This document shows, piece by piece, positions 1 through 6,574 of a DNA stretch of 22,779 nucleotides. Each line of letters begins with the position of its first letter. Position 1 is the stretch's first letter. Origin of the DNA: Tyzzerella sp963558545 (GTDB lineage: Bacteria > Bacillota > Clostridia > Lachnospirales > CAG-274); the NCBI RefSeq assembly GCF_963558545.1, contig NZ_CAUWHO010000034.1, forward strand, positions 1 to 22,779. The letters run 5' to 3'. Both the position numbers and the translations under genes were made by a program. The notes under the pieces are model-generated. The model saw nothing but the letters and a program-made list of their open reading frames with translations, was not told the DNA's origin and ran no database searches.

Positions 1-1
1 T

Positions 2-541
2 AAGGAGGGTGAAACTCTAGTTGTAAGAGCAATAAAAAGACAAGATAAGGATAGAAATAAAATTGTATCATATCCAATATTCAATAAAGATGAATATGCA
101 ATGAAGTATAGATATGAATATCTGTATGGAAAATTTGATAATAGAGATATAGATTTTATCAAAATGCAATCTGAAATAAAGTCAGAGCATAGACATTTAG
201 ATTTGGATAGTATAAATTTCTCAACTATATATCGAGATATATTAGAAAAAGAAAATGAAGCAATTTCTAATAAACAACAAAACAATCAGTCTAAAGGTTA
301 TTTAAATGTTGATGCATTGAATAAAGTTACAGAAAATGGTAATAGTTATGGTGAAAATGATACGCTAACAAATATAATAGTAAATAATATAATAAAAAGG
401 TTATCAGAGATTCTTTCTTTTGAAGAATTAGAAATAGTTAAAGAAGAAATAAAATATGCTAAAACAAAAGATGAATTAATTAACTCTATAAGTAATAACG
501 ATATAAGACGTTTTGTAGAAGATATAATTAATAATAATTAG
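2..541 (+). CDS. VirD4/TraG-type coupling protein, C-terminal end (5' partial)
   Basis: The frame is open from the first bases of the window, and no ATG, GTG or TTG occurs in it before position 101, so this is the end of a gene that starts upstream. The first residues, with a GETLVVRAIKRQDK stretch followed by PIFN and KYRYEYL, resemble the C-terminal end of VirD4/TraG-type coupling ATPases of clostridial conjugative elements. Those hexameric membrane ATPases dock the relaxosome on the secretion channel. The Walker motifs would lie upstream and are not visible. The last ~45 residues are charged and helical (LSFEELEIVKEEIKYAK). Its place directly before the VirB6-like gene supports the assignment. 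The alternative is an unrelated transfer protein, because only the tail is seen. Confidence 0.6.
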   Translation, partial: KEGETLVVRAIKRQDKDRNKIVSYPIFNKDEYAMKYRYEYLYGKFDNRDIDFIKMQSEIKSEHRHLDLDSINFSTIYRDILEKENEAISNKQQNNQSKGYLNVDALNKVTENGNSYGENDTLTNIIVNNIIKRLSEILSFEELEIVKEEIKYAKTKDELINSISNNDIRRFVEDIINNN

Positions 542-577
542 ATATTTTAAAATGAAAAGGTGGGTGAGTTTTAATAG

Positions 578-2731
578 GTGTCAGATAGTAAGATTATAGA
601 TATATTAACATCACATCAAGATATATTTAGTATAAGTGATATATTTTCAACGGCTATAAGATTTTTATTATGGGGATTAGTAAAAATTTTAGCAGTAATA
701 TCTAACGGTATAGAGAATATAATTGATAAAATATATACATTGAATGGTTTTTTTGCTAGTAAGGCTATAGTAGATTTATTTAATAAATTATTACCTATTA
801 TATGGATTTTACTTGCTATATCAATAGGTATAATTGGCTTTAGAATAATGTACGATAGAGATTTCAAAAAAGATAGACTAATACAAAATACTCTAGTGGC
901 AATAGTTACCATTGTAATGTTACCAACTCTGATGATTAAATTAAGTGATGCCACTAAATATGGTGTTAAAGCATTAGATGAAGTTGGTGGAAGTAAAGTG
1001 AATTATTCTGCTAATAAAGTGATAAAAGATAATCTATATGACCTATATTACTTAGATAATTTTAATTTCACTAATAAAAATGCAAAAAATAATATAAATG
1101 AGAATTATATAGATATTATAAATATAAATGAAACAATAGATAAAAGTAAGACAAAGAATAAAGATTTATTCAGTAATACAATAGATACATCTTTAGATGG
1201 AGAATTAACTCTAAGAAAGTTAGATAATGGATTATTTGGCTTGATAAAAGAAGAGTATTATAGATTTAGTATAGACTATCTTCCTATTATAGTAACTTTA
1301 ATATGTACTATAGTAGTTCTTTTATCTACATCATTTAAGGCCTCTAGGATAATATATGAACTGGCATTTGTAGGTATATTTGCTAGGTTATTATCATTTT
1401 CAGATATAGGTAATGGTCAAAAAGTTAAAGAAGTCGTAAAGCACATTATTAACACTTTTATAGTGTTATTTTTTATTGCATTAATATTAAAAGTATATTT
1501 ATTATTTAGTACATGGTTAAACGATAATACTAACTTAAATATGATAACTAAGATGGTTATGTTAATTGGTGCTTCAATAGGTGTTGTAGATGGTCCGAAT
1601 ATAGTTGAGAGAATTTTAGGGATAGATTCAGGTATAAAATCTGGTTGGAGTGTAGTTATGGGTGGAGTTGCTACATCTAAAGCTATAAGTTCAACTGCAA
1701 CTACATTAGGTGCAATATCAAAGCAAGTTGGTGCTAAAGTAAATAATATTAGTTCTATGTTTGGATCAAATAACTTTAAAAATAATTCTAAATCTAGCAG
1801 TTCTTTAGAGCAGGAAATGAGTTCAAAGTCTAATAATGATAATATTAGCAATATGAGTAATAATACTGAAAATAGTAATCTACATTCACAGATGAAAAAT
1901 AGCGACATTGCTAATGAGAAGTTATCAAGAAAAGGTTCTTCAAATGATGTATTAGTAAATTCATCTAATAATCTAAATAGTAATATTAGTGAGAATACAT
2001 CTAATGCAAATAATTTAGATAGTCAAAGTAAGGATGATAATAGTAATAGACCAAATAATTCTAATAATGAAAATGATAGTATATCAAGTGGTTTAAGTAT
2101 TAATGAAAATGATAGTATATCAAGTGATTTAAGTATTAATGAAAATGATAGTATATCAAGTGATTTAAGTATTAATGAAAATGATAGTATATCAAGTGAT
2201 TTAAGCATTAATGAAAATGATAGTATATTAAGTGATTTAAGTATTAACAACCATGATAAGTTAAATAGTTCTAATAATTCATTAATGGATATTAATAAGA
2301 ATGATATACTATATAGTAATTCAGATTTTAAACCTAGTATAAAAGATAAAAATAATAATCCAATAGATATAAATAATAAAAATAACAATAACAATAGAAA
2401 TAAAGCAAATATATTAGGAAATAGACACCACGATATATTAAGTCCGAGTATATATGGTTTAGGGTCAGAAAAAATAAATACAGATAACTTAAATAAATCA
2501 AATATAAAGCCTTCTAATGATGTTAATAATACTAAAATAGGTAATATAAATTCAAAACAAAATATTAATACAAATAATATAAATTCAAGTTCTGATATTA
2601 AGAATATAAATACTTGCCAAACAAATAAAAATATTTCTAAAAATAGTAAAATCAATAATAGTAAAACTAATATATTAAGAGAAAGTAATATAAATCCTTT
2701 AAATAAAGATAAAGGAGCAGTTAAAAAATAG
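578..2731 (+). CDS. VirB6/TrbL-like polytopic conjugation membrane protein
   Basis: This 717-residue protein probably forms part of the inner-membrane pore of the type IV secretion system. Hydrophobic segments lie near residues 26-44, 68-88, 102-121, 234-252, 257-273, 290-312 and 322-337. They are followed by DGPNIVERILGIDSG (338-352), a sequence typical of Gram-positive TrbL/VirB6-like proteins. The second half (about 385-717) is a low-complexity Asn/Ser/Asp/Lys-rich tail containing five tandem 12-residue repeats. The start is GTG at 578, directly after an in-frame TAG; AGGTGGGTG 12-20 bases upstream is the likely ribosome binding site. It lies 36 bases after the coupling protein and ends inside a terminator stem. 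Family placement rests on topology, the DGPN motif and context; the tail has no assigned function. Confidence 0.75.
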   Translation: MSDSKIIDILTSHQDIFSISDIFSTAIRFLLWGLVKILAVISNGIENIIDKIYTLNGFFASKAIVDLFNKLLPIIWILLAISIGIIGFRIMYDRDFKKDRLIQNTLVAIVTIVMLPTLMIKLSDATKYGVKALDEVGGSKVNYSANKVIKDNLYDLYYLDNFNFTNKNAKNNINENYIDIININETIDKSKTKNKDLFSNTIDTSLDGELTLRKLDNGLFGLIKEEYYRFSIDYLPIIVTLICTIVVLLSTSFKASRIIYELAFVGIFARLLSFSDIGNGQKVKEVVKHIINTFIVLFFIALILKVYLLFSTWLNDNTNLNMITKMVMLIGASIGVVDGPNIVERILGIDSGIKSGWSVVMGGVATSKAISSTATTLGAISKQVGAKVNNISSMFGSNNFKNNSKSSSSLEQEMSSKSNNDNISNMSNNTENSNLHSQMKNSDIANEKLSRKGSSNDVLVNSSNNLNSNISENTSNANNLDSQSKDDNSNRPNNSNNENDSISSGLSINENDSISSDLSINENDSISSDLSINENDSISSDLSINENDSILSDLSINNHDKLNSSNNSLMDINKNDILYSNSDFKPSIKDKNNNPIDINNKNNNNNRNKANILGNRHHDILSPSIYGLGSEKINTDNLNKSNIKPSNDVNNTKIGNINSKQNINTNNINSSSDIKNINTCQTNKNISKNSKINNSKTNILRESNINPLNKDKGAVKK
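2066..2245 (+). repeat. Five in-frame 36-bp tandem repeats in the VirB6-like gene
   Basis: Five consecutive 36-bp units encode NENDSISSDLSI with small changes: unit 1 has G for D and unit 5 has L for S. They cover codons 497-556. The units are nearly identical at the DNA level, which points to recent expansion by slippage or unequal recombination, so copy number may vary between isolates. They lie in the hydrophilic tail, outside the membrane domain. Confidence 0.95.
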
Positions 2732-2762
2732 GAGATATGATAATTCATATCTCCTATTTTTA
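2724..2762 (+). terminator. Intrinsic terminator overlapping the stop of the VirB6-like gene
   Basis: The arms ATAGGAGATATGA (2728-2740) and TCATATCTCCTAT (2745-2757) pair perfectly around a TAAT loop. They are extended by an A-run and a T-run (2724-2727 with 2758-2761). The TAG stop codon lies in the left arm. The A/T flanks make it plausible in both directions. The next ribosome binding site begins only ~29 bases further on. Confidence 0.85.
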
Positions 2763-2804
2763 TATAGAGTGATTTTTTTAAAATAAAAGTGAGGTGGTAT
2801 TAAA

Positions 2805-3122
2805 TTGATTTTCCATATTCCAAAAGAAATAGCATCAGAAAATAAATTATGGAAAAGTATATATATTAAAGATTTTGCTATTATAGTAGGATTTCTAGTT
2901 TTTGCTTGGATTTCTAGCACAATAAGTGGAATATATGCTCCATTTAAAATAGCTTTTTTCATATTTATGTTTTCTATAGCAATTCTATTAGTTCAAAAAA
3001 ATCAAAGAAATAATCCAAATAAAAGACTTTATGAAGCAATTTACATTCTTTTTAAAAAGAATAATAGAACATATCATTCAATAGATTATAATATTGTAGG
3101 TAATAATTATGAAAATCTTTAG
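2805..3122 (+). CDS. PrgI/TcpE-like small conjugation membrane protein
   Basis: This 105-residue protein begins FHIPKEIASENKLWKSIYIKD. It has two closely spaced hydrophobic segments (about residues 24-41 and 45-63) and a basic C-terminal part ending NPNKRLYEAIYILFKKNNRTYHSID. That pattern fits the small PrgI/TcpE/DUF5592-like proteins that precede the VirB4 genes of Gram-positive type IV systems and act as VirB3-like inner-membrane partners. The start is TTG at 2805, with GAGGTGG at 2791-2797 as ribosome binding site. It overlaps the next gene by 14 bases, implying translational coupling. It corresponds in position to TrsC/TraC of pSK41-type operons. Which of the small families it belongs to is uncertain. 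Confidence 0.65.
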   Translation: MIFHIPKEIASENKLWKSIYIKDFAIIVGFLVFAWISSTISGIYAPFKIAFFIFMFSIAILLVQKNQRNNPNKRLYEAIYILFKKNNRTYHSIDYNIVGNNYENL

Positions 3123-3699
3123 AAGAATTATTAAAATTTTTAAAAGAAAAGAAGAACTCTCTGAATTAAAAGAGTTTAAAAAAGAAAAGAAAAAAGTACA
3201 TAAAAGTATATTAGATATATTACCAATAAAACATATTTGTGATGATGATTTTTTTGAAACTTCATATGGCTATATGAATATATATCAGATTGAAACAAAA
3301 GATGTATATTCATTGAATGATGAAGAAATATATAAGCATATAAGTGATTTCTCAAATCTATTAAGACAATACAAAGATGATTTTAAAATAGTTTGTATGC
3401 AATTTCCTGTTAATACAACAGAACAACAAAATAATTTATTTGATAAACTCGAAAGAACTAATAATGAAAGATATAAATATTTCTTAGAAAAACGTATAAG
3501 AGAGTTAAGATTTTTAGAAGAATATAGATTTAATAAAGAGTTTTATATATTTATTTATGCTAAGGATAATAAAAGTAAATATGATAAAGAAGATTTATTA
3601 TTTAGATTATCAAATAAAAGTATTAATATAAATAAAATAGACTTTGACAAAAAATTAAAAATATTATTTAAGCTGAATAATCAAAACTCTAAGATATAA
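3109..3699 (+). CDS. TrsD/TraD-like conjugation protein (VirB4 N-terminal-like)
   Basis: This 196-residue, soluble, lysine-rich protein has ILPIKHICDDDFFETSYGYMNIYQIETKDV near residues 38-67, followed by helical charged sequence. Its position between the PrgI-like gene and VirB4 and its size fit the TrsD/TraD proteins of pSK41/pIP501-type operons. The start of the protein resembles the N-terminal region seen in longer VirB4 ATPases, so it may supply that domain in trans. The ATG at 3109 overlaps the upstream stop; only a weak TAGGT precedes it. A 400-bp stretch carrying a convergent toxin-antitoxin-like locus separates it from VirB4. An alternative is that VirB4 was once a single gene and was split here. 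Confidence 0.55.
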   Translation: MKIFRRIIKIFKRKEELSELKEFKKEKKKVHKSILDILPIKHICDDDFFETSYGYMNIYQIETKDVYSLNDEEIYKHISDFSNLLRQYKDDFKIVCMQFPVNTTEQQNNLFDKLERTNNERYKYFLEKRIRELRFLEEYRFNKEFYIFIYAKDNKSKYDKEDLLFRLSNKSININKIDFDKKLKILFKLNNQNSKI

Positions 3700-3716
3700 A
3701 AGTAAATATATTTATA

Positions 3717-3746
3717 TTGAATTATATTCATATTTTAGTTTATAAT
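3717..3746 (+). promoter_or_regulatory. Promoter of the putative antitoxin RNA
   Basis: A -35 TTGAAT (3717-3722) and a perfect -10 TATAAT (3741-3746) are separated by 18 bases. The predicted start is near 3752-3754, just before the left copy of the flanking inverted repeat. No ribosome binding site or ORF of useful length follows on this strand before the terminator at 3847-3885. Confidence 0.7.
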
Positions 3747-3751
3747 AAGAC

Positions 3752-3886
3752 TATAAAAGGAACTTCAATCTATACCAGTTAGAGTGTGGTTTCTATATTA
3801 GAATAATATATTAGTTAAACTTAACTTTAAAATTAAATTCAACTTGAAATCCACTCTTATTGGGCGTAAGAGTGGATTTTATTTTA
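3752..3886 (+). ncRNA. Putative antisense antitoxin RNA (type I toxin-antitoxin)
   Basis: This is an inferred RNA of about 130 nucleotides running from the promoter at 3717-3746 to the terminator hairpin at 3847-3885. From 3811 onward it is complementary to the last ~25 codons of the small membrane peptide gene on the - strand; before that it is complementary to the region just beyond that gene's stop codon. This convergent, 3'-overlapping arrangement matches known type I modules such as the Fst (par) locus and TxpA/RatA. It has no convincing coding sequence. The ends are estimates from promoter and terminator positions. Confidence 0.6.
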
Positions 3887-3966
3887 TCATAAATAAAATT
3901 AACAATTAATCCAACTAAGATTGGAATAACTATCATAGTTATGATAAACTTTTTCTTTTGTTTCAT
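3811..3966 (-). CDS. Fst-like small hydrophobic peptide, putative type I toxin
   Basis: This 51-residue peptide begins MKQKKKFIITMIVIPILVGL. It has a basic N-terminus, one membrane segment (about residues 7-24) and a polar C-terminus (DKIKSTLTPNKSGFQVEFNF...). The IPILVGL core recalls the (A/I)PxxVGL motif of Fst/Ldr-type membrane toxins, which depolarise or disturb the membrane. The ATG at 3964-3966 is chosen over an in-frame ATG 18 codons upstream because a perfect AGGAGG lies 8 bases before it; the upstream start has no such site. It has its own promoter and a leader hairpin, and it is opposed by a convergent short RNA. The C-terminal tail is longer than in pAD1 Fst. A non-toxic small membrane protein remains possible. 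Confidence 0.6.
   Translation of the reverse strand: MKQKKKFIITMIVIPILVGLIVNFIYDKIKSTLTPNKSGFQVEFNFKVKFN
3847..3885 (+). terminator. Terminator of the putative antitoxin RNA, inside the toxin gene
   Basis: A perfect 13-bp stem is formed by AAATCCACTCTTA (3847-3859) and TAAGAGTGGATTT (3867-3879), with loop TTGGGCG. It is followed on the + strand by TTTTATTTTAT. The same bases encode the STLTPNKSGF part of the toxin on the other strand. It lies in the path of the transfer operon, between the TrsD-like gene and VirB4. Confidence 0.85.
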
Positions 3967-3979
3967 ATAGCTTACCTCC

Positions 3980-3996
3980 TTTCTACTTAGTAGAAA
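3980..3996 (-). promoter_or_regulatory. Leader hairpin abutting the toxin Shine-Dalgarno
   Basis: On the - strand TTTCTAC and GTAGAAA pair (7 bp) around a TAA loop, and the right arm runs straight into the AAAGGAGG of the toxin ribosome binding site. Such a structure could limit ribosome loading, as in known type I toxin mRNAs. The effect is inferred; the hairpin itself is visible. Confidence 0.6.
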
Positions 3997-4046
3997 CAAA
4001 GTAGTATATGAAACCACCACTCTATAAATTGAAGTTCCTATTGAGT

Positions 4047-4075
4047 ATTATATAGTCAGATGAAATTTTTTGCAA
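4047..4075 (-). promoter_or_regulatory. Promoter of the putative toxin mRNA
   Basis: On the - strand, a -35 TTGCAA (4070-4075) and a perfect -10 TATAAT (4047-4052) have the ideal 17-base spacing. Transcription would start near 4040, at the outer end of the right inverted-repeat arm. This gives a leader of ~75 nucleotides before the ATG. Confidence 0.75.
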
Positions 4076-4100
4076 ATAAATATAAAAAGAGGTGATTTAA

Positions 4101-6002
4101 TTGAAATCAAAAGATTTTGAATATGAAGAGTATAATCCATATCTTTTAACTAAAATTCAGCCTAGTGGTGGAATTAAATTTGATGAAAGAGTTATACAAA
4201 AAGGTGATGGATACGAAACGGTTTTACATCTATACGATTATAAACAACAAGTAAATGAATTTTGGTTAGCACAACTAACTAATATAACTAATTCTATTGT
4301 AAGCATAGATATATCTACAGAGAATAAGAAAACTGCTCTTAAAAAGATTAATAAATCTATGGTAGAACAAAAAAGCAGAGTTAGAGAAGAAACAAACGAA
4401 GTAAATATAATTGAAGCACAAAGTACATATGGAAAACTTCATTCATTGGTTGAGGAAATAACTAACTCGGGTGAAGTCGTAAAGTTAATACATATAAGAT
4501 ATTATTTATCTGCCAAGACTAGGCATGATTTAGATATAAAAGTAAAAGAGTTAAGAGAAGAATTAGAAGGCTTGGGATTTGGTGCTACAATATGCTTAAA
4601 TGAACAAGAGTATGAGTGGCAATCTTTATTTATGGGTTATTCAAACCAACTTGAATTAGTTAATAAAAGGCATGGAAAGGCTCTTCCTTCTATATCTCTT
4701 TCGGGTGGCTATCCTTTTCATTTCACAAGTTTAAGCGATCCAACAGGAGTATATTTAGGTACTACAAGAACGGGTGGTAATGTTTTATTTGATATATTTA
4801 CTAAAAATGAGGTTAGAAAGTCATATAATGCTCTTGTTTTAGGTATGATGGGTAGTGGTAAATCTACATTATTAAAAAAATTAGTTCTTGATAATGCGAT
4901 AGTTGGAAATACAATAAGAGTTCTTGATGTTGTTGGTGAATTTAAAGATTTAATCCATGAATTAGGTGGTAAAAGTATATCTTTAGATGGTACAAGTGGT
5001 ATTATAAATCCTCTACAAGTATTTGCTACTGTTATTGATGAAAATACAAACGAGGTTAATAATGAAGGTTCTTACACTACTCATTTATCTAAATTAACAA
5101 CAATGTATAAATTCATCAATTCTAATTGCTCTAGTGATGAAGAAATAGAATTTAATAAGATTTTAAATGATTTTTATATTTATTTTAAGATAGATAAAGA
5201 AAAGGCTACAGAATATAAAGCAGAAGAATATCCAACTATGAGTGATTTCTTAAAATATATAAACTCAATATTATATTTAGATATAGAAAATGGTATATTC
5301 AATCCTAAATTATCTGATAGTCGTAAAAATAGACTAGATAGCATTCAGTTAAACATAGAAAATTTAGTAACTACATACCCAAAATTATTTGATGGACACT
5401 CAACAATAGATGATTTTTCTAATGAGAAAGTATTATCATTTAATCTTAGATATTTAACTCAATTAGAAAAACGTATATTCAATGCACAAATATATAATAT
5501 ATTAACTATGCTTTGGAATAATGCTCTTGTTCAAGGAATTAAAGAGAAGAAAGCATTTGATAGTAAAGAAAAACTATATAATCATTGTGCTAAATATTTA
5601 ATCCTTATAGATGAAGCACATAAAATAATAAATACTGATAATCCAACAGCAGTTGATTACTTAATTTCATTCCAAAAAGAAGCAAGAAAGTATTTTGGTA
5701 GTTTAATCTTTGCAACTCAAAGCATATTAGATATAGCACCTTCAAATATAGATAGTGAAATGTTACTTAAATTAAAAAATATGTTTGGATTAACTCAATA
5801 TAAGTTTGTAATGCAACAAGATAGTGCAGTAAAAAATATATTAAAAGATGTATTTGATAATCAACTTTCAGAAAGTGAATTATCAACTGTTCCAAGTTTA
5901 AAAATGGGTGATTGTATTCTTTGCATAAATGGATTTGGAAACATATCATTTAACATTGATGTGTCAGAAGAAGAACTTGAACTATTTAAAGGTGGAGCAT
6001 AG
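4101..6002 (+). CDS. virB4: VirB4-type conjugation ATPase (TrsE/TraE-like)
   Basis: This 633-residue cytoplasmic/peripheral ATPase powers assembly and substrate transfer of the type IV secretion system. The Walker A motif GMMGSGKST is at residues 248-256 and Walker B LILIDEAH at 500-507. FATQSILDI, typical of the VirB4/VirD4 'TQ' motif, follows at about 534-542. The N-terminal ~240 residues form the VirB4-specific domain. The protein is shorter than ~800-residue VirB4 proteins and matches the pSK41 TraE length class, in which a separate TrsD/TraD protein lies upstream. The start is TTG at 4101, after AGAGGTGA at 4088-4095. The next gene's ribosome binding site overlaps the TAG stop. No clear promoter is seen just upstream on this strand. 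Confidence 0.92.
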   Translation: MKSKDFEYEEYNPYLLTKIQPSGGIKFDERVIQKGDGYETVLHLYDYKQQVNEFWLAQLTNITNSIVSIDISTENKKTALKKINKSMVEQKSRVREETNEVNIIEAQSTYGKLHSLVEEITNSGEVVKLIHIRYYLSAKTRHDLDIKVKELREELEGLGFGATICLNEQEYEWQSLFMGYSNQLELVNKRHGKALPSISLSGGYPFHFTSLSDPTGVYLGTTRTGGNVLFDIFTKNEVRKSYNALVLGMMGSGKSTLLKKLVLDNAIVGNTIRVLDVVGEFKDLIHELGGKSISLDGTSGIINPLQVFATVIDENTNEVNNEGSYTTHLSKLTTMYKFINSNCSSDEEIEFNKILNDFYIYFKIDKEKATEYKAEEYPTMSDFLKYINSILYLDIENGIFNPKLSDSRKNRLDSIQLNIENLVTTYPKLFDGHSTIDDFSNEKVLSFNLRYLTQLEKRIFNAQIYNILTMLWNNALVQGIKEKKAFDSKEKLYNHCAKYLILIDEAHKIINTDNPTAVDYLISFQKEARKYFGSLIFATQSILDIAPSNIDSEMLLKLKNMFGLTQYKFVMQQDSAVKNILKDVFDNQLSESELSTVPSLKMGDCILCINGFGNISFNIDVSEEELELFKGGA

Positions 6003-6012
6003 GAGGTTAAAT

Positions 6013-6573
6013 ATGAATAATAATAGAAAAAGAACATTATTACTATTTTCAATATTAGTAGTTATGTTCTTTTTATTTTCAATTTTTTTCTTAAATAATA
6101 AAAAAGATACAAGTAATGAGTATAATGATTTACACATAAAAAGGGATGATGTAATCAATAAAATTGAACATAATTTAAAAGATGAAGATAAAGTAAAAGA
6201 AGATACTTATAAAAAAGTTGAAAAGTTTGTAAAAGCATATCATCTTATATCTAAAGATAATAATATAGAACGTTTAAATCCTATAAAAAATATTATTGTA
6301 GAGCCTTTATATTTAGATTTACAAGAAAATATTAAAGTTGAAGAAGAAATGCCTAAAAATGGATATGTATATAGAACTATAGAAGATATGACTATAGTTG
6401 ATTTTAAAGTTATAGATGATACTTCTGTTATGTGGACTGCTAATGCTTGGTCTAATTGGACTGATGAAAACGGAACATTAACTGATTACAATATAATGAC
6501 TAAATATAAAATATTATTAATTAATGATAATGGAACTTGGAAAATAGGTCAATTATCACTAGAGAATATTTAA
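6013..6573 (+). CDS. VirB8-like (NTF2-fold) conjugation membrane protein
   Basis: This 186-residue protein has one N-terminal membrane segment (about residues 8-27: TLLLFSILVVMFFLFSIFFL) and an extracytoplasmic domain. The C-terminal part alternates strands ending in YKILLINDNGTWKIGQLSLENI, with Trp and Tyr spacing typical of the NTF2-like fold of VirB8/TcpC-type proteins that scaffold Gram-positive transfer channels. The ATG at 6013 is preferred over an in-frame start at 5929 inside VirB4, because TAGGAGG at 6000-6006 overlaps the VirB4 stop at the right distance. It is separated from the next gene by one base. The family assignment comes from topology and pattern, not from a diagnostic motif. 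Confidence 0.6.
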   Translation: MNNNRKRTLLLFSILVVMFFLFSIFFLNNKKDTSNEYNDLHIKRDDVINKIEHNLKDEDKVKEDTYKKVEKFVKAYHLISKDNNIERLNPIKNIIVEPLYLDLQENIKVEEEMPKNGYVYRTIEDMTIVDFKVIDDTSVMWTANAWSNWTDENGTLTDYNIMTKYKILLINDNGTWKIGQLSLENI

Positions 6574-6574
6574 T

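Larger units (their letters stand above)
3758..4039. repeat. Inverted repeat flanking the toxin-antitoxin-like locus
   Basis: The left arm (about 3758-3793) starts AGGAACTTCAATCTATA and ends GAGTGTGGTTTC. The right arm (about 4009-4039), read on the - strand, starts AGGAACTTCAATTTATA and ends GAGTGGTGGTTTC. The arms differ by a 6-base gap (CCAGTT present on the left) and a few substitutions. Each arm begins right at the predicted 5' end of one of the two convergent transcripts. Both RNAs would therefore share a leader, and a toxin transcript reading through to ~3755 would carry complementary ends. Confidence 0.85.

Noticed and set aside
1..9. AAGGAGGG at the window start read as a ribosome binding site
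   Set aside because: No start codon in the open frame lies at a suitable distance; the next TTG and GTG give immediate stops. The bases are more simply codons of the coupling-protein tail.
2066..2245. 36-bp repeats considered as a CRISPR array
   Set aside because: The units are contiguous with no spacers and are in frame in a coding region.
2023..2748. 241-codon antisense frame on the - strand, leucine/isoleucine-rich
   Set aside because: It is the mirror of the Asn/Ser-rich tail of the VirB6-like gene, has no ribosome binding site, and its apparent hydrophobicity is a by-product of composition.
3811..4020. Longer 69-codon version of the putative toxin starting MVVSYTTLFLL
   Set aside because: The upstream ATG has no ribosome binding site and lies within the repeat arm; the internal ATG at 3966 has AGGAGG at the right distance.
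5929..6012. Upstream in-frame start for the VirB8-like gene inside VirB4
   Set aside because: The added 28 residues are polar and would displace the N-terminal membrane segment; the ATG at 6013 has TAGGAGG directly before it.
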